Shown piece by piece: positions 16,278-25,940 of a stretch of 64,000 nucleotides of DNA. The translations under genes were made by a program, and so were the position numbers. This stretch comes from Nostoc sp. UHCC 0702 (lineage in GTDB: Bacteria; Cyanobacteriota; Cyanobacteriia; Cyanobacteriales; Nostocaceae), in contig CP071065.1 of NCBI GenBank assembly GCA_017164015.1, positions 310,001 to 374,000 of the forward strand, written 5' to 3'. The notes under the pieces are model-generated. The model ran no database searches. It was not told where the DNA came from and saw only the letters and a list, made by a program, of their open reading frames with translations. The first letter of the stretch is position 1, and each line of letters starts with the position of its first letter.

Positions 16278-17240
16278 ATGCCATTTACCATCCAGTCGGC
16301 TCAAAGTATTTTTCCCGGCACCGTCGTTGCTGACGTTGTTCCAGCTACCATTGAATCCTTCAATCAGCTCAAGGCTGAAGACCAACTAGCGTTACTATGG
16401 TTTGCCTACACCGAAATGGGTAAAACAATTACGGTTGCGGCTATGGGAGCAGCCAATATGGTTCTGGCACAAGGCATTTTGGAACAAATTAAGCAGATGC
16501 CTTTCGCGGCTCAAACGCAAGTCATGTGTGATTTGGCTAACGGTGCTGACACTCCCATTTGCCGTTCCTATGCTTCCTTCAGCATGAACCTGAAACTAGG
16601 CTTTTGGTTTCAGCTAGGAGAATGGATGGAAAAGGGACTCGTCGCTCCTATTCCAGAGGGCTATCAGCTATCTTCCAAAGCAGCCTCAGTGTTGGAAGCA
16701 ATCCGACAAGCTGATTCAGGTCAACAAATCACCATCCTACGCAATACTGTAGTCAACATGGGATTTGATCCGAATGCTCCTGGTAGTTACAAAAAAGTCT
16801 CCGAACCGGTGGCTGCTCCTACTGCACCAGCATTACGTACTAAGGTGACAATTGAAGGCGTCGATAATGCTACAGTGCTGGCCTATATCAATAACATGAA
16901 TGCCTTTGACTTTGATGCGGCTGTTGCTTTGTTTACCTCCGAAGGAGCTTTGCAACCTCCCTTTGAAAGACCGATTGTTGGGCACCAACCGATCCTCGCT
17001 TACATGCGCGAACAATGCCAAGGGCTGAAGATGAAGCCAGAACGAGGTGTATCTGAGCCAGCAGAAGATGGCTATACCCAAATTAAAGTTACAGGCAAAG
17101 TAGAAACTCCCTGGTTCAGTGACAATGTAGGGATGAATATTGCATGGCGGTTCTTGATAGACCCCCAAGGCAAAATTTTCTTCGTAGCAGTTGACTTGTT
17201 GGCTTCTCCTAAAGAACTGCTCAACTTGGTGCGTAAATAA
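16278..17240 (+). CDS. ocp: Orange carotenoid protein (photoprotection), OCP2/OCPX-like
   Basis: 320 residues with both OCP domains: an all-helical N-terminal carotenoid domain (to about 165) and an NTF2-like C-terminal domain (about 190-320). On strong light OCP binds the phycobilisome and dissipates energy as heat. Carotenoid-contact residues are in place: Tyr44, Trp110, Tyr203 and Trp290 (Synechocystis Y44, W110, Y201, W288), and Arg155. The partner of Arg155, Glu244 in Synechocystis, aligns with Gln246 here. LLWFAYTEMG and ILAYMRE resemble OCP2/OCPX more than OCP1, from memory. No FRP gene follows, fitting a type not regulated by FRP. Confidence 0.93.
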   Translation: MPFTIQSAQSIFPGTVVADVVPATIESFNQLKAEDQLALLWFAYTEMGKTITVAAMGAANMVLAQGILEQIKQMPFAAQTQVMCDLANGADTPICRSYASFSMNLKLGFWFQLGEWMEKGLVAPIPEGYQLSSKAASVLEAIRQADSGQQITILRNTVVNMGFDPNAPGSYKKVSEPVAAPTAPALRTKVTIEGVDNATVLAYINNMNAFDFDAAVALFTSEGALQPPFERPIVGHQPILAYMREQCQGLKMKPERGVSEPAEDGYTQIKVTGKVETPWFSDNVGMNIAWRFLIDPQGKIFFVAVDLLASPKELLNLVRK

Positions 17241-17355
17241 GCTAAAAGGCATATTTATTGCATAGTCTCTGCGTTCTACTACTGAAAAGTTGTTGACTGA
17301 TGACCGATGACCGATGACAGTCATCAGTCAACATGATTAGATAAAGCTCCATTCC

Positions 17356-17390
17356 TCCCGCCACCAATCTGAGTACAGATTTGGTGGGGG
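17356..17390 (+). terminator. Hairpin downstream of the OCP gene
   Basis: CCACCAATCTG pairs with CAGATTTGGTGG around AGTA, with flanking C/G pairs; one base is bulged. It lies about 115 bases after the OCP stop. There is no U-tract, so it may be a processing end rather than a classic terminator. The rest of 17241-17575 shows a TGACTGATGACC heptamer tract and nothing else. Confidence 0.4.
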
Positions 17391-17575
17391 TCTCCTAGAG
17401 GTTTAGATGAACAGCTGAAAGTGCTGGGTTAGTTGCTTCTTTGCCTGCTTAAGCGTGAACGAGTTAGTGAGCGATCGCTATCTCACCACGCTTCAAACAC
17501 ATAAATCAGTACTTTTGTCAAACTATCTTAATATATTTTAATATTAGTGCAATGAAGATTTGCAAAGCAGGCTGT

Positions 17576-18295
17576 ATGGATGCTGATGAACTTCTAACAT
17601 GCTATGGTGCAGGCGAGAGAAAATTCACTCAGGTAAGCCTGCGTTTAGTTAACCTGAGTCAGATGTGTTTATCGGGAATTAATCTAGCTCAAGCTGACTT
17701 GGCTAAGGCAAATCTCTCTCACTCCAACCTGCGGGGAGCAAATTTGATTGAAGCAAATTTGACAACGGCTATCCTCTGGAGAACAGACCTCAGTAGAGCA
17801 TATAGGACTTACGCATCAAGTACGAAATGTAGGGGCAATTCATGAATTGCCCCTACGGAAAATCAAGGCTTTCACTGCCTTTTTGCGTAAGTCCTGGCAT
17901 ACTTGATTTGGGCAAACCTTAAGGCTGCCAACTTGATTCGCGCAAACCTTACTCAAGTGGACTTGCACCAGGCTGACCTACAAAAAGCAGACCTGCGTTT
18001 AGCAGACCTCAGCGGTGCAGACTTAAGCTATGCCAACCTCAGCGGTGCAGACTTGCGCTATGCCAACCTCAGTGGCGCTTTTTTAGCAAAGGCAAATCTT
18101 AGTGGTGCAAACCTGACTGGGGCAAACTTGAGCAATACAGATTTAAGTTATGTCAATTTTGCTAAAGCTATTTTGTTCAAAACGAATTTAAGTTACGTTG
18201 ATTTCACACAAGTAGATTTGACTAATGTAGATATGGGCGACTGCTTCTTTAGCAAAGTTAAACTACCTGAACGAAGTTTGGTTAAGGTGAGTTGA
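17576..18295 (+). pseudogene. Pentapeptide-repeat protein gene interrupted by a MITE
   Basis: The start MDADELLTCYGAGERKF matches the start of the intact paralogue at 45159 (MDANKLLNLYASGEREF), so I choose the ATG at 17576. A(D/N)LxxAxL pentapeptides form a right-handed beta helix. After SRAY the frame runs into a 94-bp MITE (17803-17896) flanked by GCATA duplications and meets TGA at 17843. Removing the element plus one GCATA (99 bp) restores SRAYLIWANLKAANL and a full reading frame to 18295, about 206 residues. As it stands only a short N-terminal product is made, unless the 3' half is expressed from its own start. Confidence 0.85.
17803..17896. mobile_element. MITE, AGGACTTACGC family (94 bp), inserted in a pentapeptide gene
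   Basis: Inverted ends AGGACTTACGCA and TGCGTAAGTCCT. A second inner inverted pair, GTAGGGGCAATTCATG and its complement (ATTCATGAAT centre), forms a long hairpin. The 5-bp direct repeat GCATA flanks it at 17798-17802 and 17897-17901. This is the only copy of the family here whose empty site can be reconstructed. Confidence 0.9.
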
Positions 18296-18507
18296 CTGTA
18301 AGTTTAAGTTGCGGTTTGTGATAGTACTATTTTTTTCATGCTTTGCTGCTACTATCCATAATAAAAAGGCGATCGCAAAAAGTCTGTAACGTTGAGATGA
18401 ATGTTCCAGCCCAAAACTAGCGATCGCCTAGTAGTTTACTGCTATCAAGTTTTTTCAAAAAAGCAGGTAGTATATCTTTTTCCTACTTTCGATTGACAGA
18501 TGTGCAA

Positions 18508-19632
18508 TTAACTTAACTTGTCATATTTTTGTTTACGCTTGAGCCATGAACTAGCACCGAAAGCAGCAAATGCCAGCGCCCCTAATGTAGTGGAAGGCTC
18601 AGGTATAGGCTCAGGATCGATTTTGAATTCGCTGGTAACAAATAGACCAAACACATTATCATCATTACTAGGGTTGATAGTGGTCAACTCGATGAAATCG
18701 TCACCTGTGTTGATAAAAGGAGTGGGATCTACGGTATTACCTAAGGCTAGATTGTAAAGTTCATCATCAGTTCTAGGGCCTCCACTATCAGAAGCAAAGG
18801 GATCTGGATTCGTAGGATCATCACCAATTCCACCCGCTGTAATTAAAGCGCCGTTAGCTCCTTCTCCATCATCTTGACCACCGGCAGAGCTAGTCAAGCG
18901 CCGAGAGATGGTAGAGTTTGTTGTTACGTCTATAGTGCTATACTGACCTGCTGGCTGAAAACTGAAGCTACCAGCAAGAGATGCTAAGAAATCGCCACTA
19001 GTATAAGGGTCAGCAAAATCAAATCTGGTAGTGTCACCTGTAGTGGAAAGCTCTCCATCTAAGATCACAGATGTTAAACCTGTGGTGCTAGCATCTTGAT
19101 AAGCCACCACTAAAGTTTCACCATCATTGTCTCCCAGTTCTTCAATAGTCAGGTCTTGCAAACCTCCTCCCAAAGAACTCAGAAGGCTAGTAACATCCCA
19201 ACGTACAGTAGTTGCTGGGTTTGAGTCAGGTGATAGTATAGTGCCATCAGCAACTTGTAACAAGTTACCGTTCAGGCTGACATTATTTACAGGGCCAAAA
19301 TTCCAAATAGAAGAGGCGTAAAGGTAAGCTTTGAGGACGGTTGCGCCTGTGGGTACGTTTGTTTGGATTGTACCAACGTTACTGGTACTACCAAAAGCAT
19401 CAATGGAAAGGGCTGCATCGTTAAAGGTATCTCTAACCAACAAGGTTGCAGATGCAGGTGAACTAAAAAGAGTGAACCCTGCACTGATACCCAAGATTGC
19501 AAATGTTGTCAGGCTAGCTTTGGATATGCCTAGCTTGTGGCTAATCTGACTTGAACGATGCTGTTGTATGGCATTAAATGGTGCTTTAGCAGCAGCTTTT
19601 TGTAAATTCTTGATGAATTGGAATTTGCCCAT
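18508..19632 (-). CDS. PEP-CTERM-anchored exported protein
   Basis: 374 residues from the ATG at 19630-19632, chosen over a longer reading because AGGTG lies just upstream and it starts the signal region. A hydrophobic stretch (about 40-60, TFAILGISAGFTLFSSPASA) ends in an Ala-x-Ala site. The mature part is Ser/Thr/Gly/Asp-rich and beta-like with few Lys. The C-terminus has the sorting signal PIPEPSTTLGALAFAAFG followed by KRKQK, the PEP-CTERM pattern recognised by exosortase. No exosortase gene is in view. The function of the mature domain is unknown. Confidence 0.85.
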   Translation of the reverse strand: MGKFQFIKNLQKAAAKAPFNAIQQHRSSQISHKLGISKASLTTFAILGISAGFTLFSSPASATLLVRDTFNDAALSIDAFGSTSNVGTIQTNVPTGATVLKAYLYASSIWNFGPVNNVSLNGNLLQVADGTILSPDSNPATTVRWDVTSLLSSLGGGLQDLTIEELGDNDGETLVVAYQDASTTGLTSVILDGELSTTGDTTRFDFADPYTSGDFLASLAGSFSFQPAGQYSTIDVTTNSTISRRLTSSAGGQDDGEGANGALITAGGIGDDPTNPDPFASDSGGPRTDDELYNLALGNTVDPTPFINTGDDFIELTTINPSNDDNVFGLFVTSEFKIDPEPIPEPSTTLGALAFAAFGASSWLKRKQKYDKLS

Positions 19633-20669
19633 AGAAACACCTAACTCTTGTATATTCAAGGTGAAGTTGTTGTTGATTTGACACACAAACACTATGCCTC
19701 AGTTGATGAACCAAGGCTTAGTCTGTGTATTCATTTCGCATATAGATGCGTTTGCCCACAGGGAATCATCTACAGACAAGCTGTAGATTTGTCTTGGGCT
19801 GCGATCGCACAGATAGAAATCAAGAAAAATCACTTAGAGTTTGTTTTAAAAGTGCCAACAGCGACAATTATGCTGTTCTGACTTGGGTCAAATACAAGCA
19901 CAACTGAAAGTTTCAGCTATCTCCTGAAATGTTTTGCTGTCTTCACAATGAAAGTAAAAGACTCTTTTAAAACATCTTCTAACGCTAGAAATTTTTCATG
20001 TTCTTGTCAATTAGGAGCAAGACTTTACTACCTGTTTTCTTTAGCTGGATACTTCAAACCTTACAGTGAATATACTTGATTATGCAAGTGGTAGACTGGA
20101 TACATCACAATAACTTTATATTGTATAATCAAAGACCTAAATTAGCCAAAACCTAGATTTCGTCAAGGTTAAACATTATTTTTAACTCAATATCTACTAT
20201 AAATATGAATAAATTTTTTGAGTAGAATTACTTAAGCCTTCATCAAATATTTATATTAGCTCAAAATCTAGTTTGAATCCAGGGCAACTGCATCATGCCA
20301 ACAAGAATCTTTGATTCTCAGTCAGATCAAGACTATCGCATTAACAGCTACTTATTGACACAAGTAACTACATATGAATATAAATTTTTAGGCATTCAAG
20401 TTTGATTTTTTCAATATTAGGCAGCGATGCCTGGGTTGGGCTACGCCTACGCGCTTTGATCTAAAGGTAGCCGCCAATAGCCTGAAACGACCCAATTTAG
20501 TTAATACACATGATAGTCATTTTTTACAGTGCGTAAGTCCTAAGGAAATATTTACTGTTATCTGTAGTTTAGCAAACCTAGCTCGAAAACCTATATTCAG
20601 TGGGCTTACCTTTATGCGATCGCACCCCACAGAACACTAAACTAGAAAGTAAGATGCTCAGAATAGCCT
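19633..20669. other. Gene-free stretch upstream of a Uma2 gene
   Basis: About 1 kb without a supported gene. It contains HIP1 sites, AT-rich DNA around 20100-20280, and a lone TGCGTAAGTCCT at 20530-20541, which is one end of the AGGACTTACGC MITE family without a recognisable partner end. A 77-codon reading frame at 19648 looks fortuitous. Confidence 0.5.
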
Positions 20670-21257
20670 ATGGACGCTCTTACAACCACTTTACCTGCTA
20701 CACTCAAATTGAAAATCGATTTGACTGATGAACAATTTTTCCAGATGTGTCAGAAAAACCGCGATTATCGATTTGAGCGTACAGCATCAGGGGAATTATT
20801 AATTATGCCACCTACAGGTAGTGATACTGGCAGACGTAATGTTAAAATAACCACGCAACTGGATATTTGGAACTCAAAAAGTAATTTAGGCGAAGTTTTT
20901 GACTCTTCAACTGGCTTCACCCTACCCAATGGTGCAGAACGTTCTCCTGATGCTTCTTGGGTGAAAATTGAGCGTTGGAATGCTTTAACTTTAGAACAGC
21001 AAGAAAAATTTGCCCCTATTTGTCCTGATTTTGTAGTAGAGTTGCGTTCTCCTAGTGACTCGCTAAAAGACTTACAGGATAAAATGCAGGAGTATATCGA
21101 AAATGGCGCTCAATTAGGTTGGCTAATTGACCGGAAAAATAAGCGAGTAGAAATTTATCGTCCAGGTCAAGATGTAGAAATATTAGACAATCCTACTAGC
21201 TTATCAGGAGAAAATGTTTTACCTGAATTTGTATTGGATTTACAACAAATTCTCTAG
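20670..21257 (+). CDS. Uma2 family endonuclease-fold protein
   Basis: 195 residues of the Uma2 (DUF820) family, a PD-(D/E)XK nuclease fold hugely expanded in cyanobacteria. Visible marks are SPDASWVKIERW, CPDFVVELRSPSDSLKDL with the predicted acidic residues, and the GAQLGWLIDRKNKRVEIYRPG strand. The biological role of the family is unsettled, although many members sit in mobile or accessory DNA. It is a single gene, convergent with purQ. The ATG lies after a weak ribosome site. Confidence 0.88.
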   Translation: MDALTTTLPATLKLKIDLTDEQFFQMCQKNRDYRFERTASGELLIMPPTGSDTGRRNVKITTQLDIWNSKSNLGEVFDSSTGFTLPNGAERSPDASWVKIERWNALTLEQQEKFAPICPDFVVELRSPSDSLKDLQDKMQEYIENGAQLGWLIDRKNKRVEIYRPGQDVEILDNPTSLSGENVLPEFVLDLQQIL

Positions 21258-21335
21258 CTTGATTTATACAAAAAAGTTAGAGGTATAACAAGAATGTTCC
21301 CCTAACTTTGTTGGCTATGAAGCGCGAAGGTAAAT

Positions 21336-22013
21336 CTACACCAACGCTGCTACCTTCTCTAATAATCCCTGAAATAACCTCAAACCATCACTACTCCCAA
21401 GCATGGCATCAGATGCTCTTTCTGGGTGTGGCATCATTCCTAAAACATTGCCCTGACGATTGGAAATTCCGGCAATGTTATTCAATGAGCCATTGGGATT
21501 TTCCCCTGCATAACGGAACACCACTTGACCGTTATCTTCAATTTCTGATAATGTGGCTTTATCAGCATAAAATCGCCCCTCTCCGTGGGCAACGGGTAGA
21601 GTGATGATTTCACCATCTGTATAAGCTTGCGTCCAAGAGATATTGCTATGCTCTACTTTTAGGGGGACGCGATCGCAGATAAAATGCAAATCTTGATTTC
21701 TTGTCAATGCTCCTGGTAACAGCCCAGCTTCAGTTAATACCTGAAAACCGTTACAAATACCGAGGACAAATTTACCTTTTTGGGCATGTTCAATCACCTG
21801 CTGCATTACAGGGGAAAACCGCGCGATCGCACCGCAGCGCAGATAATCTCCATAACTGAAGCCGCCAGGTACGATTACCACATCCAAATCAGCAATATCT
21901 GTTTCTTGATGCCAAACCATGCGAGTCGGTTGCTCAAGCAAATCTCTGGTGACATAAGCAACATCGCGATCGCAATTAGAACCCGGAAAAACAACAACGC
22001 CGAATTTAGTCAT
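21336..22013 (-). CDS. purQ: Phosphoribosylformylglycinamidine synthase, glutaminase subunit
   Basis: 225 residues. PurQ hydrolyses glutamine to feed ammonia to PurL with PurS in the fourth step of purine synthesis. It is a class I glutamine amidotransferase: the nucleophile Cys lies in [12 protein letters not shown], with the His/Glu pair in [11 protein letters not shown]. The N-terminus [17 protein letters not shown] is typical. Length is normal. It follows purS with a 136-base spacer that contains heptamer repeats, so the two may not be tightly coupled here. Confidence 0.96.
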   Translation of the reverse strand: MTKFGVVVFPGSNCDRDVAYVTRDLLEQPTRMVWHQETDIADLDVVIVPGGFSYGDYLRCGAIARFSPVMQQVIEHAQKGKFVLGICNGFQVLTEAGLLPGALTRNQDLHFICDRVPLKVEHSNISWTQAYTDGEIITLPVAHGEGRFYADKATLSEIEDNGQVVFRYAGENPNGSLNNIAGISNRQGNVLGMMPHPERASDAMLGSSDGLRLFQGLLEKVAALV

Positions 22014-22149
22014 TAGTTAATAGTCATTTGTCATTTGTCATTTGGGAATAGGGATAGGAAATTAGGTATTGGGTATTAGGAAAGATTTCCCTACTCTCCC
22101 AGTACCCAGCCCCCAGCGATGCACTGACTTGTCGAAGTGTCCCCAATCC

Positions 22150-22428
22150 CTAAAAGACTCCCGTCTGGGTTTCAACCTCTATCAAATCGAAGCGATAATT
22201 TTCAATCACCGGATTTGCTAGGATTTGGTCACAAATCTGTTCCAGGTCGTGACGTGCTTTTTTTTCTTCCGTCGAGGTGATGGTCAATTCTATGTACTTT
22301 CCAATCCGCACCTGCTCAACGTTATTGTATCCCAGTTGCTGAAGACTAGATTGTACAGCCACGCCAGCAGGATCTAAAACTGAAGGGCGAAGCGTCACGA
22401 AAATTTTAGCTAGATACTTCCTTTGCAC
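22150..22428 (-). CDS. purS: Phosphoribosylformylglycinamidine synthase subunit PurS
   Basis: The small structural subunit that links PurQ and PurL. I choose the GTG at 22426-22428, giving 92 residues starting (V)QRKYLAKIFVTLRPSVLDPAG, because that is where family members begin and GAGG lies about 10 bases upstream; an ATG at 22459-22461 would add 11 residues with no family support. NVEQVRIGKYIEL and the ENYRFDLIEVE end are typical. It lies upstream of purQ. Confidence 0.9.
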   Translation of the reverse strand: MQRKYLAKIFVTLRPSVLDPAGVAVQSSLQQLGYNNVEQVRIGKYIELTITSTEEKKARHDLEQICDQILANPVIENYRFDLIEVETQTGVF

Positions 22429-23241
22429 AAGCTTACAAACCTCTAAAATCAATACTTTCAACCATTAGTCTCTCTACGAATGCTGATCTAATGCTCAAAA
22501 GCATTATTTCCAGTGTTTGAGCAAAAACCTGGAGTATAATAATTTACTCCCAGTTTTTGCTCATTCAATGCTTACTATCTTAGTATCTCTTATTTATAGG
22601 GATTTTCCAACATCTGGCGCTGCCTTTTCGCTCCTGCTTCCTTAACTTGATTTTTACTGGTTTTAATTAGTTATATTTCAATAAAATTAATTATTAATAT
22701 AGAGAAATAACTGTTATAAAATGCATCTTTTTAGGGCATTTTAATTAAGTTTAAGTATTACAAAGCCAGAAAAGTAATAAAAGTAAGAATCGTGGGAAAA
22801 GTAGGTTGTTTTGTATATATGGTTTACTAGATGATTGATATGCTGTAAGTTAATATATGGAATATTATCCAGTCAATTAATAAACAAGGACACACCCTTG
22901 TCTTAACCATACTGACAGCTAATGCTGATGTCATAAATGCTGAGCAAGCATAACTCGTTTAACTGAAAACTAAAAATTTGTAATTACAAATTGAGTAGCT
23001 AGGTTATGAGCAACTGACATATTGTGGTTGATGCCAATGCAGAAGATAACAGCAATACAGCCATCCAGAGAAAGATTGATGTAATACAAGCGCCAGTTTA
23101 CCAGTTTTTGGTGTTGCTAGCGCTAGTTTGACCAAGCTAAATAGTTTTGCACTGAGGCTGTGAATAAATAAAAAATGTACTGGTAAATTCCTGAAAATTC
23201 CAGATAGTTATCAACACTACAACAAATAACAAGGTGTAAAA
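22429..23241. other. Gene-free stretch with a strong inverted repeat
   Basis: No coding signal. The divergent promoters of purS and the 95-residue gene lie here. An inverted repeat at 22519-22562 is noted separately. 22600-23200 is AT-rich, and I see no further structure. Confidence 0.5.
22519..22562. repeat. Long inverted repeat upstream of purS
   Basis: GAGCAAAAACCTGGAGTA and TACTCCCAGTTTTTGCTC pair nearly perfectly around a 9-base AT loop. It has no U-tract and lies about 90 bases upstream of purS on its 5' side. It could be a bidirectional terminator relic, an operator or a small foldback element. Confidence 0.6.
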
Positions 23242-23529
23242 ATGAACGCACAAAAGGAAATCGTCAACAACGCAACAATTGAGCCAATGGTAATAAAAGA
23301 ACCTTCTCATCCAGAGAAACTAGAGGGAGCAGCTAGCACAGATGCATATAGGATAAAAATAGGTGCTACAGACATAAATTTGCAAAGTGAAGTACCAGAA
23401 TTTACCAAAAATTATTTGAAAATAGTAGTAGAAAGAGGAGAAGATGTAAAAGATATAACTAAAAAATTACGCGATTTGGGGATTAAATACAGTATAAATA
23501 CTGAGCAAGAGCCAATTTCGAGCTATTAG
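23242..23529 (+). CDS. Small acidic/basic-patterned protein, unrecognised
   Basis: 95 residues, soluble, without Cys or Trp. A flexible N-terminal third (NNATIEPMVIKEPSHPEKLEG) precedes a compact region, AYRIKIGATDINLQSEVPEF then TKNYLKIVVERGEDVKDITK KLRDLGIKYSI, that predicts beta-helix-helix-beta. AAGGTG stands about 7 bases before the ATG, so translation is likely. The gene stands alone between purS and the Zur-type regulator, with long non-coding DNA upstream. I do not recognise the family; the disordered head followed by a short domain could suit a peptide precursor or a small regulator, but no cleavage motif is seen. Confidence 0.55.
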   Translation: MNAQKEIVNNATIEPMVIKEPSHPEKLEGAASTDAYRIKIGATDINLQSEVPEFTKNYLKIVVERGEDVKDITKKLRDLGIKYSINTEQEPISSY

Positions 23530-23744
23530 CCTGCGGTGGCTGATATAGCACTAACGATGCATCTTTATTGAATGCAATTGCTAGCAAGTGACTTTGCACA
23601 GAGTTTTGCTGAATGCTGCGATCGCGCTTATGAGAACTATCTGCTCCAACTAAGTCAAAATAAGCTTATGGAGCAGTTATAGTTAATTTATTGGTTAGCC
23701 AGTATAACAGCTTCCTCTACAGTGGCAAATTCAAACAATTGTCT

Positions 23745-24149
23745 ATGAGAGCCATACACACCCGCAGTCAAGAGCGTATTTTAAACCTCCTGAAAATTCT
23801 TAAACAAGGCATTTCCGCCCAAGATATTTACGTAGAACTACGTAATCGGAATCAGAGTATGGGTCTAGCAACAGTTTACCGCTCCTTGGAAGCTTTAAAA
23901 CTAGAAGGTATGGTACAAGTGCGGACTTTGGCTAACGGCGAAGCTTTGTATAGCCTAGCGCAGCAAGACAAGCATCACCTCACTTGCCTGCAATGTGGTA
24001 TTTCCATTGCAATTAATCAATGCCCTGTACACGACCTAGAAGATCAGCTAGAATCCAGCCATAAGTTTAAAGTTTTTTATCACACACTTGAATTTTTTGG
24101 TTTGTGTGACCAATGCCACATAAATCAAGGTGCTGAGGTTAGTCAGTAA
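23745..24149 (+). CDS. zur: Fur-family regulator, FurB/Zur type
   Basis: 134 residues from the ATG at 23745; the sequence MRAIHTRSQERILNLLK matches how cyanobacterial FurB (Zur) proteins start, so a longer reading from 23691 is rejected. The winged-helix DNA-binding part holds ATVYRSLEALKLEGMV. The dimerisation part has DKHHLTCLQCG and FGLCDQCH, the paired Cys motifs that bind structural zinc, plus His residues for the regulatory site. It should repress zinc-uptake genes when zinc is sufficient. No target gene is adjacent, and I could not identify a Zur box by eye. Confidence 0.88.
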   Translation: MRAIHTRSQERILNLLKILKQGISAQDIYVELRNRNQSMGLATVYRSLEALKLEGMVQVRTLANGEALYSLAQQDKHHLTCLQCGISIAINQCPVHDLEDQLESSHKFKVFYHTLEFFGLCDQCHINQGAEVSQ

Positions 24150-24230
24150 TTGGGAATGGGGAATTAGGAATTGGGCATTGGGGAGCCAGTGCGTTGGGGA
24201 GCCGCTCTTGTTGTAACTGGCGTCATTGGC

Positions 24231-24346
24231 TATTAGTTATTTCTTCCTCATCCCCCCATCTCCTCATCTCCCTCATCCCCCTCATCCTCCCATCCCCCTC
24301 ATCCCCCTCATCCCCTCATCCCCCCATCTCCTCATCCCCTCATCTC
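24231..24346. repeat. CCCCTCATC tandem repeat array
   Basis: Many near-identical copies of CCCCTCATC/CCCCATCTC between the zur gene and the paraslipin gene. Similar arrays occur at 25405-25462, 55966-56080 and 62891-62965. Reading frames across them are fortuitous. Confidence 0.8.
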
Positions 24347-25352
24347 AACTAGCGCGGTTATTATTCACTCCCGGTATTTGCCCAGAAAATAACTGGTTGG
24401 GGTCAGCTTGAGAATCTGAAACTATAGAACGTATACCCTCGAAAGTAGCAGGAATAGAACGCGGATCCATAAACATCACCTTGCTGCTATCGCTTTTACC
24501 AATTGTCGCGCCCATATCTAGATAGCCCAAGGCAAACAGAACTTCCACTGCTTGGTGGGCACTAGGGATAGTGTTGATTTTTTGGGCTATAATTTCTGCT
24601 GACTCAGCAATAGCTTGAGCTTTGAGAACCTGTTGCTGGCGTTCGGCTTGGGCTTTGAGAACGATCGCTTTTTGTTCCGCTTCTGCCTGTAAAATTACGG
24701 CTTTTTGACGGGCTTCTGCTTCCAAAACTTGGGCATCAGCTTTACCTCTAGCACTATTGACAGCAGCCTCGCGATCGCCTTCGGAAGTTAAAATTGCTGC
24801 CCGTCTGCGGCGTTCCGCTGACATTTGCAATTCCATCGATTCCCGTACTGCCTGAGAAGGTATAATGTCTCGTAGTTCTACCCGTGTGACTTTTACCCCC
24901 CAAGGATCGGTGGCAACGTCCAAATCCCTTAACAAAAGTTCATTGATTTGAGAACGGGCAGTAAAAGTTTGATCTAACTCTAGTTGTCCCATTTCCGAGC
25001 GAATTTGAGTAAGTACCAAATTCACCATTGCCGACTGGAGATTTTCCACCTTGTACCAGGCTTTTTCCATATCCACAATACGCCAATAAACCACCGCATC
25101 CACTTCTATGCCAACATTGTCGCGGGTGATGCATTTTTGGGGAGGAATATCTAAAACTTTTTCCCGGATAGTTTCTTGGTAAACGATTTTATCTAGGAAA
25201 GGAAAAACAAAATTAAGTCCTGGTTCCAGTTTTTTGTTATAACTTCCCAATCTTTCCACCAAAGCTTCATTACCTTGATTGACGACTTTAACAGAGCCAG
25301 CCACAGCACCACCACCAAGGGCTAAAAACATTAGTAAAAATAAATTTCCCAT
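24345..25352 (-). CDS. Paraslipin / SPFH (band 7) domain membrane protein
   Basis: 335 residues. An N-terminal hydrophobic anchor (about 2-20) is followed by the SPFH domain ([15 protein letters not shown] to [17 protein letters not shown]) and a long charged coiled coil (about 190-270, with [19 protein letters not shown]). Such proteins oligomerise into membrane rings or cages that organise lipid microdomains and partner with NfeD proteins. The NfeD gene is directly upstream (157-base spacer of heptamer repeats), which supports a working pair. Length is usual for the paraslipin subgroup. Confidence 0.9.
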   Translation of the reverse strand: MGNLFLLMFLALGGGAVAGSVKVVNQGNEALVERLGSYNKKLEPGLNFVFPFLDKIVYQETIREKVLDIPPQKCITRDNVGIEVDAVVYWRIVDMEKAWYKVENLQSAMVNLVLTQIRSEMGQLELDQTFTARSQINELLLRDLDVATDPWGVKVTRVELRDIIPSQAVRESMELQMSAERRRRAAILTSEGDREAAVNSARGKADAQVLEAEARQKAVILQAEAEQKAIVLKAQAERQQQVLKAQAIAESAEIIAQKINTIPSAHQAVEVLFALGYLDMGATIGKSDSSKVMFMDPRSIPATFEGIRSIVSDSQADPNQLFSGQIPGVNNNRAS

Positions 25353-25508
25353 TGTAATCTCCTATTTTTTGAGTATTAAATGTCACTTTTTTAAACCAGA
25401 TAGGGGAGATGAGGGGGATGGAGAGGATGGGGAGATAGGGGGATGAGGGAGATGAGGGAGAAATAACTCCTAACTCCTAACTCCTAACTCCTAACTCATA
25501 ACTCCTAC

Positions 25509-25940
25509 CTAAGAATGCAACAAATTTTCTGGCATCACAATCAAGGTAGTGCCTTCTCTTCTGACTACATACACTCTTTGATCGGGTGCTATGCTGAGTT
25601 TGTCATCGTCACATTTCGCCCGCCAAGAATTTCCCTCATATAGCACGCGTCCGGCTTGCCCGGCCGGAATTTCTGTTAAAGTTTCAGCAATCACAGCATC
25701 CTGAATTTTTGATTTGCGTCGTCGTGGTTGCAAAAACCGCCGCGACAGCACAAATAACACAGTGGAAAGTAATAGCCAAAGCGTAACTTGTAGCCATATA
25801 CTTAAACCCACTAAAGACAACAACGCCACTACCAAGGCGCTGATTCCCATAATGAAGGCAACAAAAGCTGATGGTAAGAAAAGTTCCATTAAACACAGAA
25901 CCCCTCCCGCCAACAGCCAGATTAATGTAGAACTTGGCAT
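25509..25940 (-). CDS. NfeD family membrane protein
   Basis: 143 residues: two or three hydrophobic helices (about 5-70, TLIWLLAGGVLCLMELFLPS and onward) and a C-terminal OB-fold domain (about 80-143, IPAGQAGRVLYEGNSWRAKC). This is the short NfeD1b type without a protease domain. NfeD proteins pair with SPFH proteins in membranes; the paraslipin gene follows on the same strand. Confidence 0.9.
   Translation of the reverse strand: MPSSTLIWLLAGGVLCLMELFLPSAFVAFIMGISALVVALLSLVGLSIWLQVTLWLLLSTVLFVLSRRFLQPRRRKSKIQDAVIAETLTEIPAGQAGRVLYEGNSWRAKCDDDKLSIAPDQRVYVVRREGTTLIVMPENLLHS

Noticed and set aside
19648..19881. 77-codon plus-strand frame divergent to the PEP-CTERM gene
   Set aside because: It overlaps the 5' leader of that gene, lacks a ribosome site and resembles nothing.
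21308..21604. 98-codon plus-strand frame inside purQ
   Set aside because: It is antisense to a clear purQ gene and has no family resemblance.
24226..24411. CRISPR-like regular repeats
   Set aside because: Units are 7-9 bases in direct tandem without spacers, so these are short tandem repeats, not CRISPR arrays. The same holds for the arrays at 45716, 55966 and 62791.
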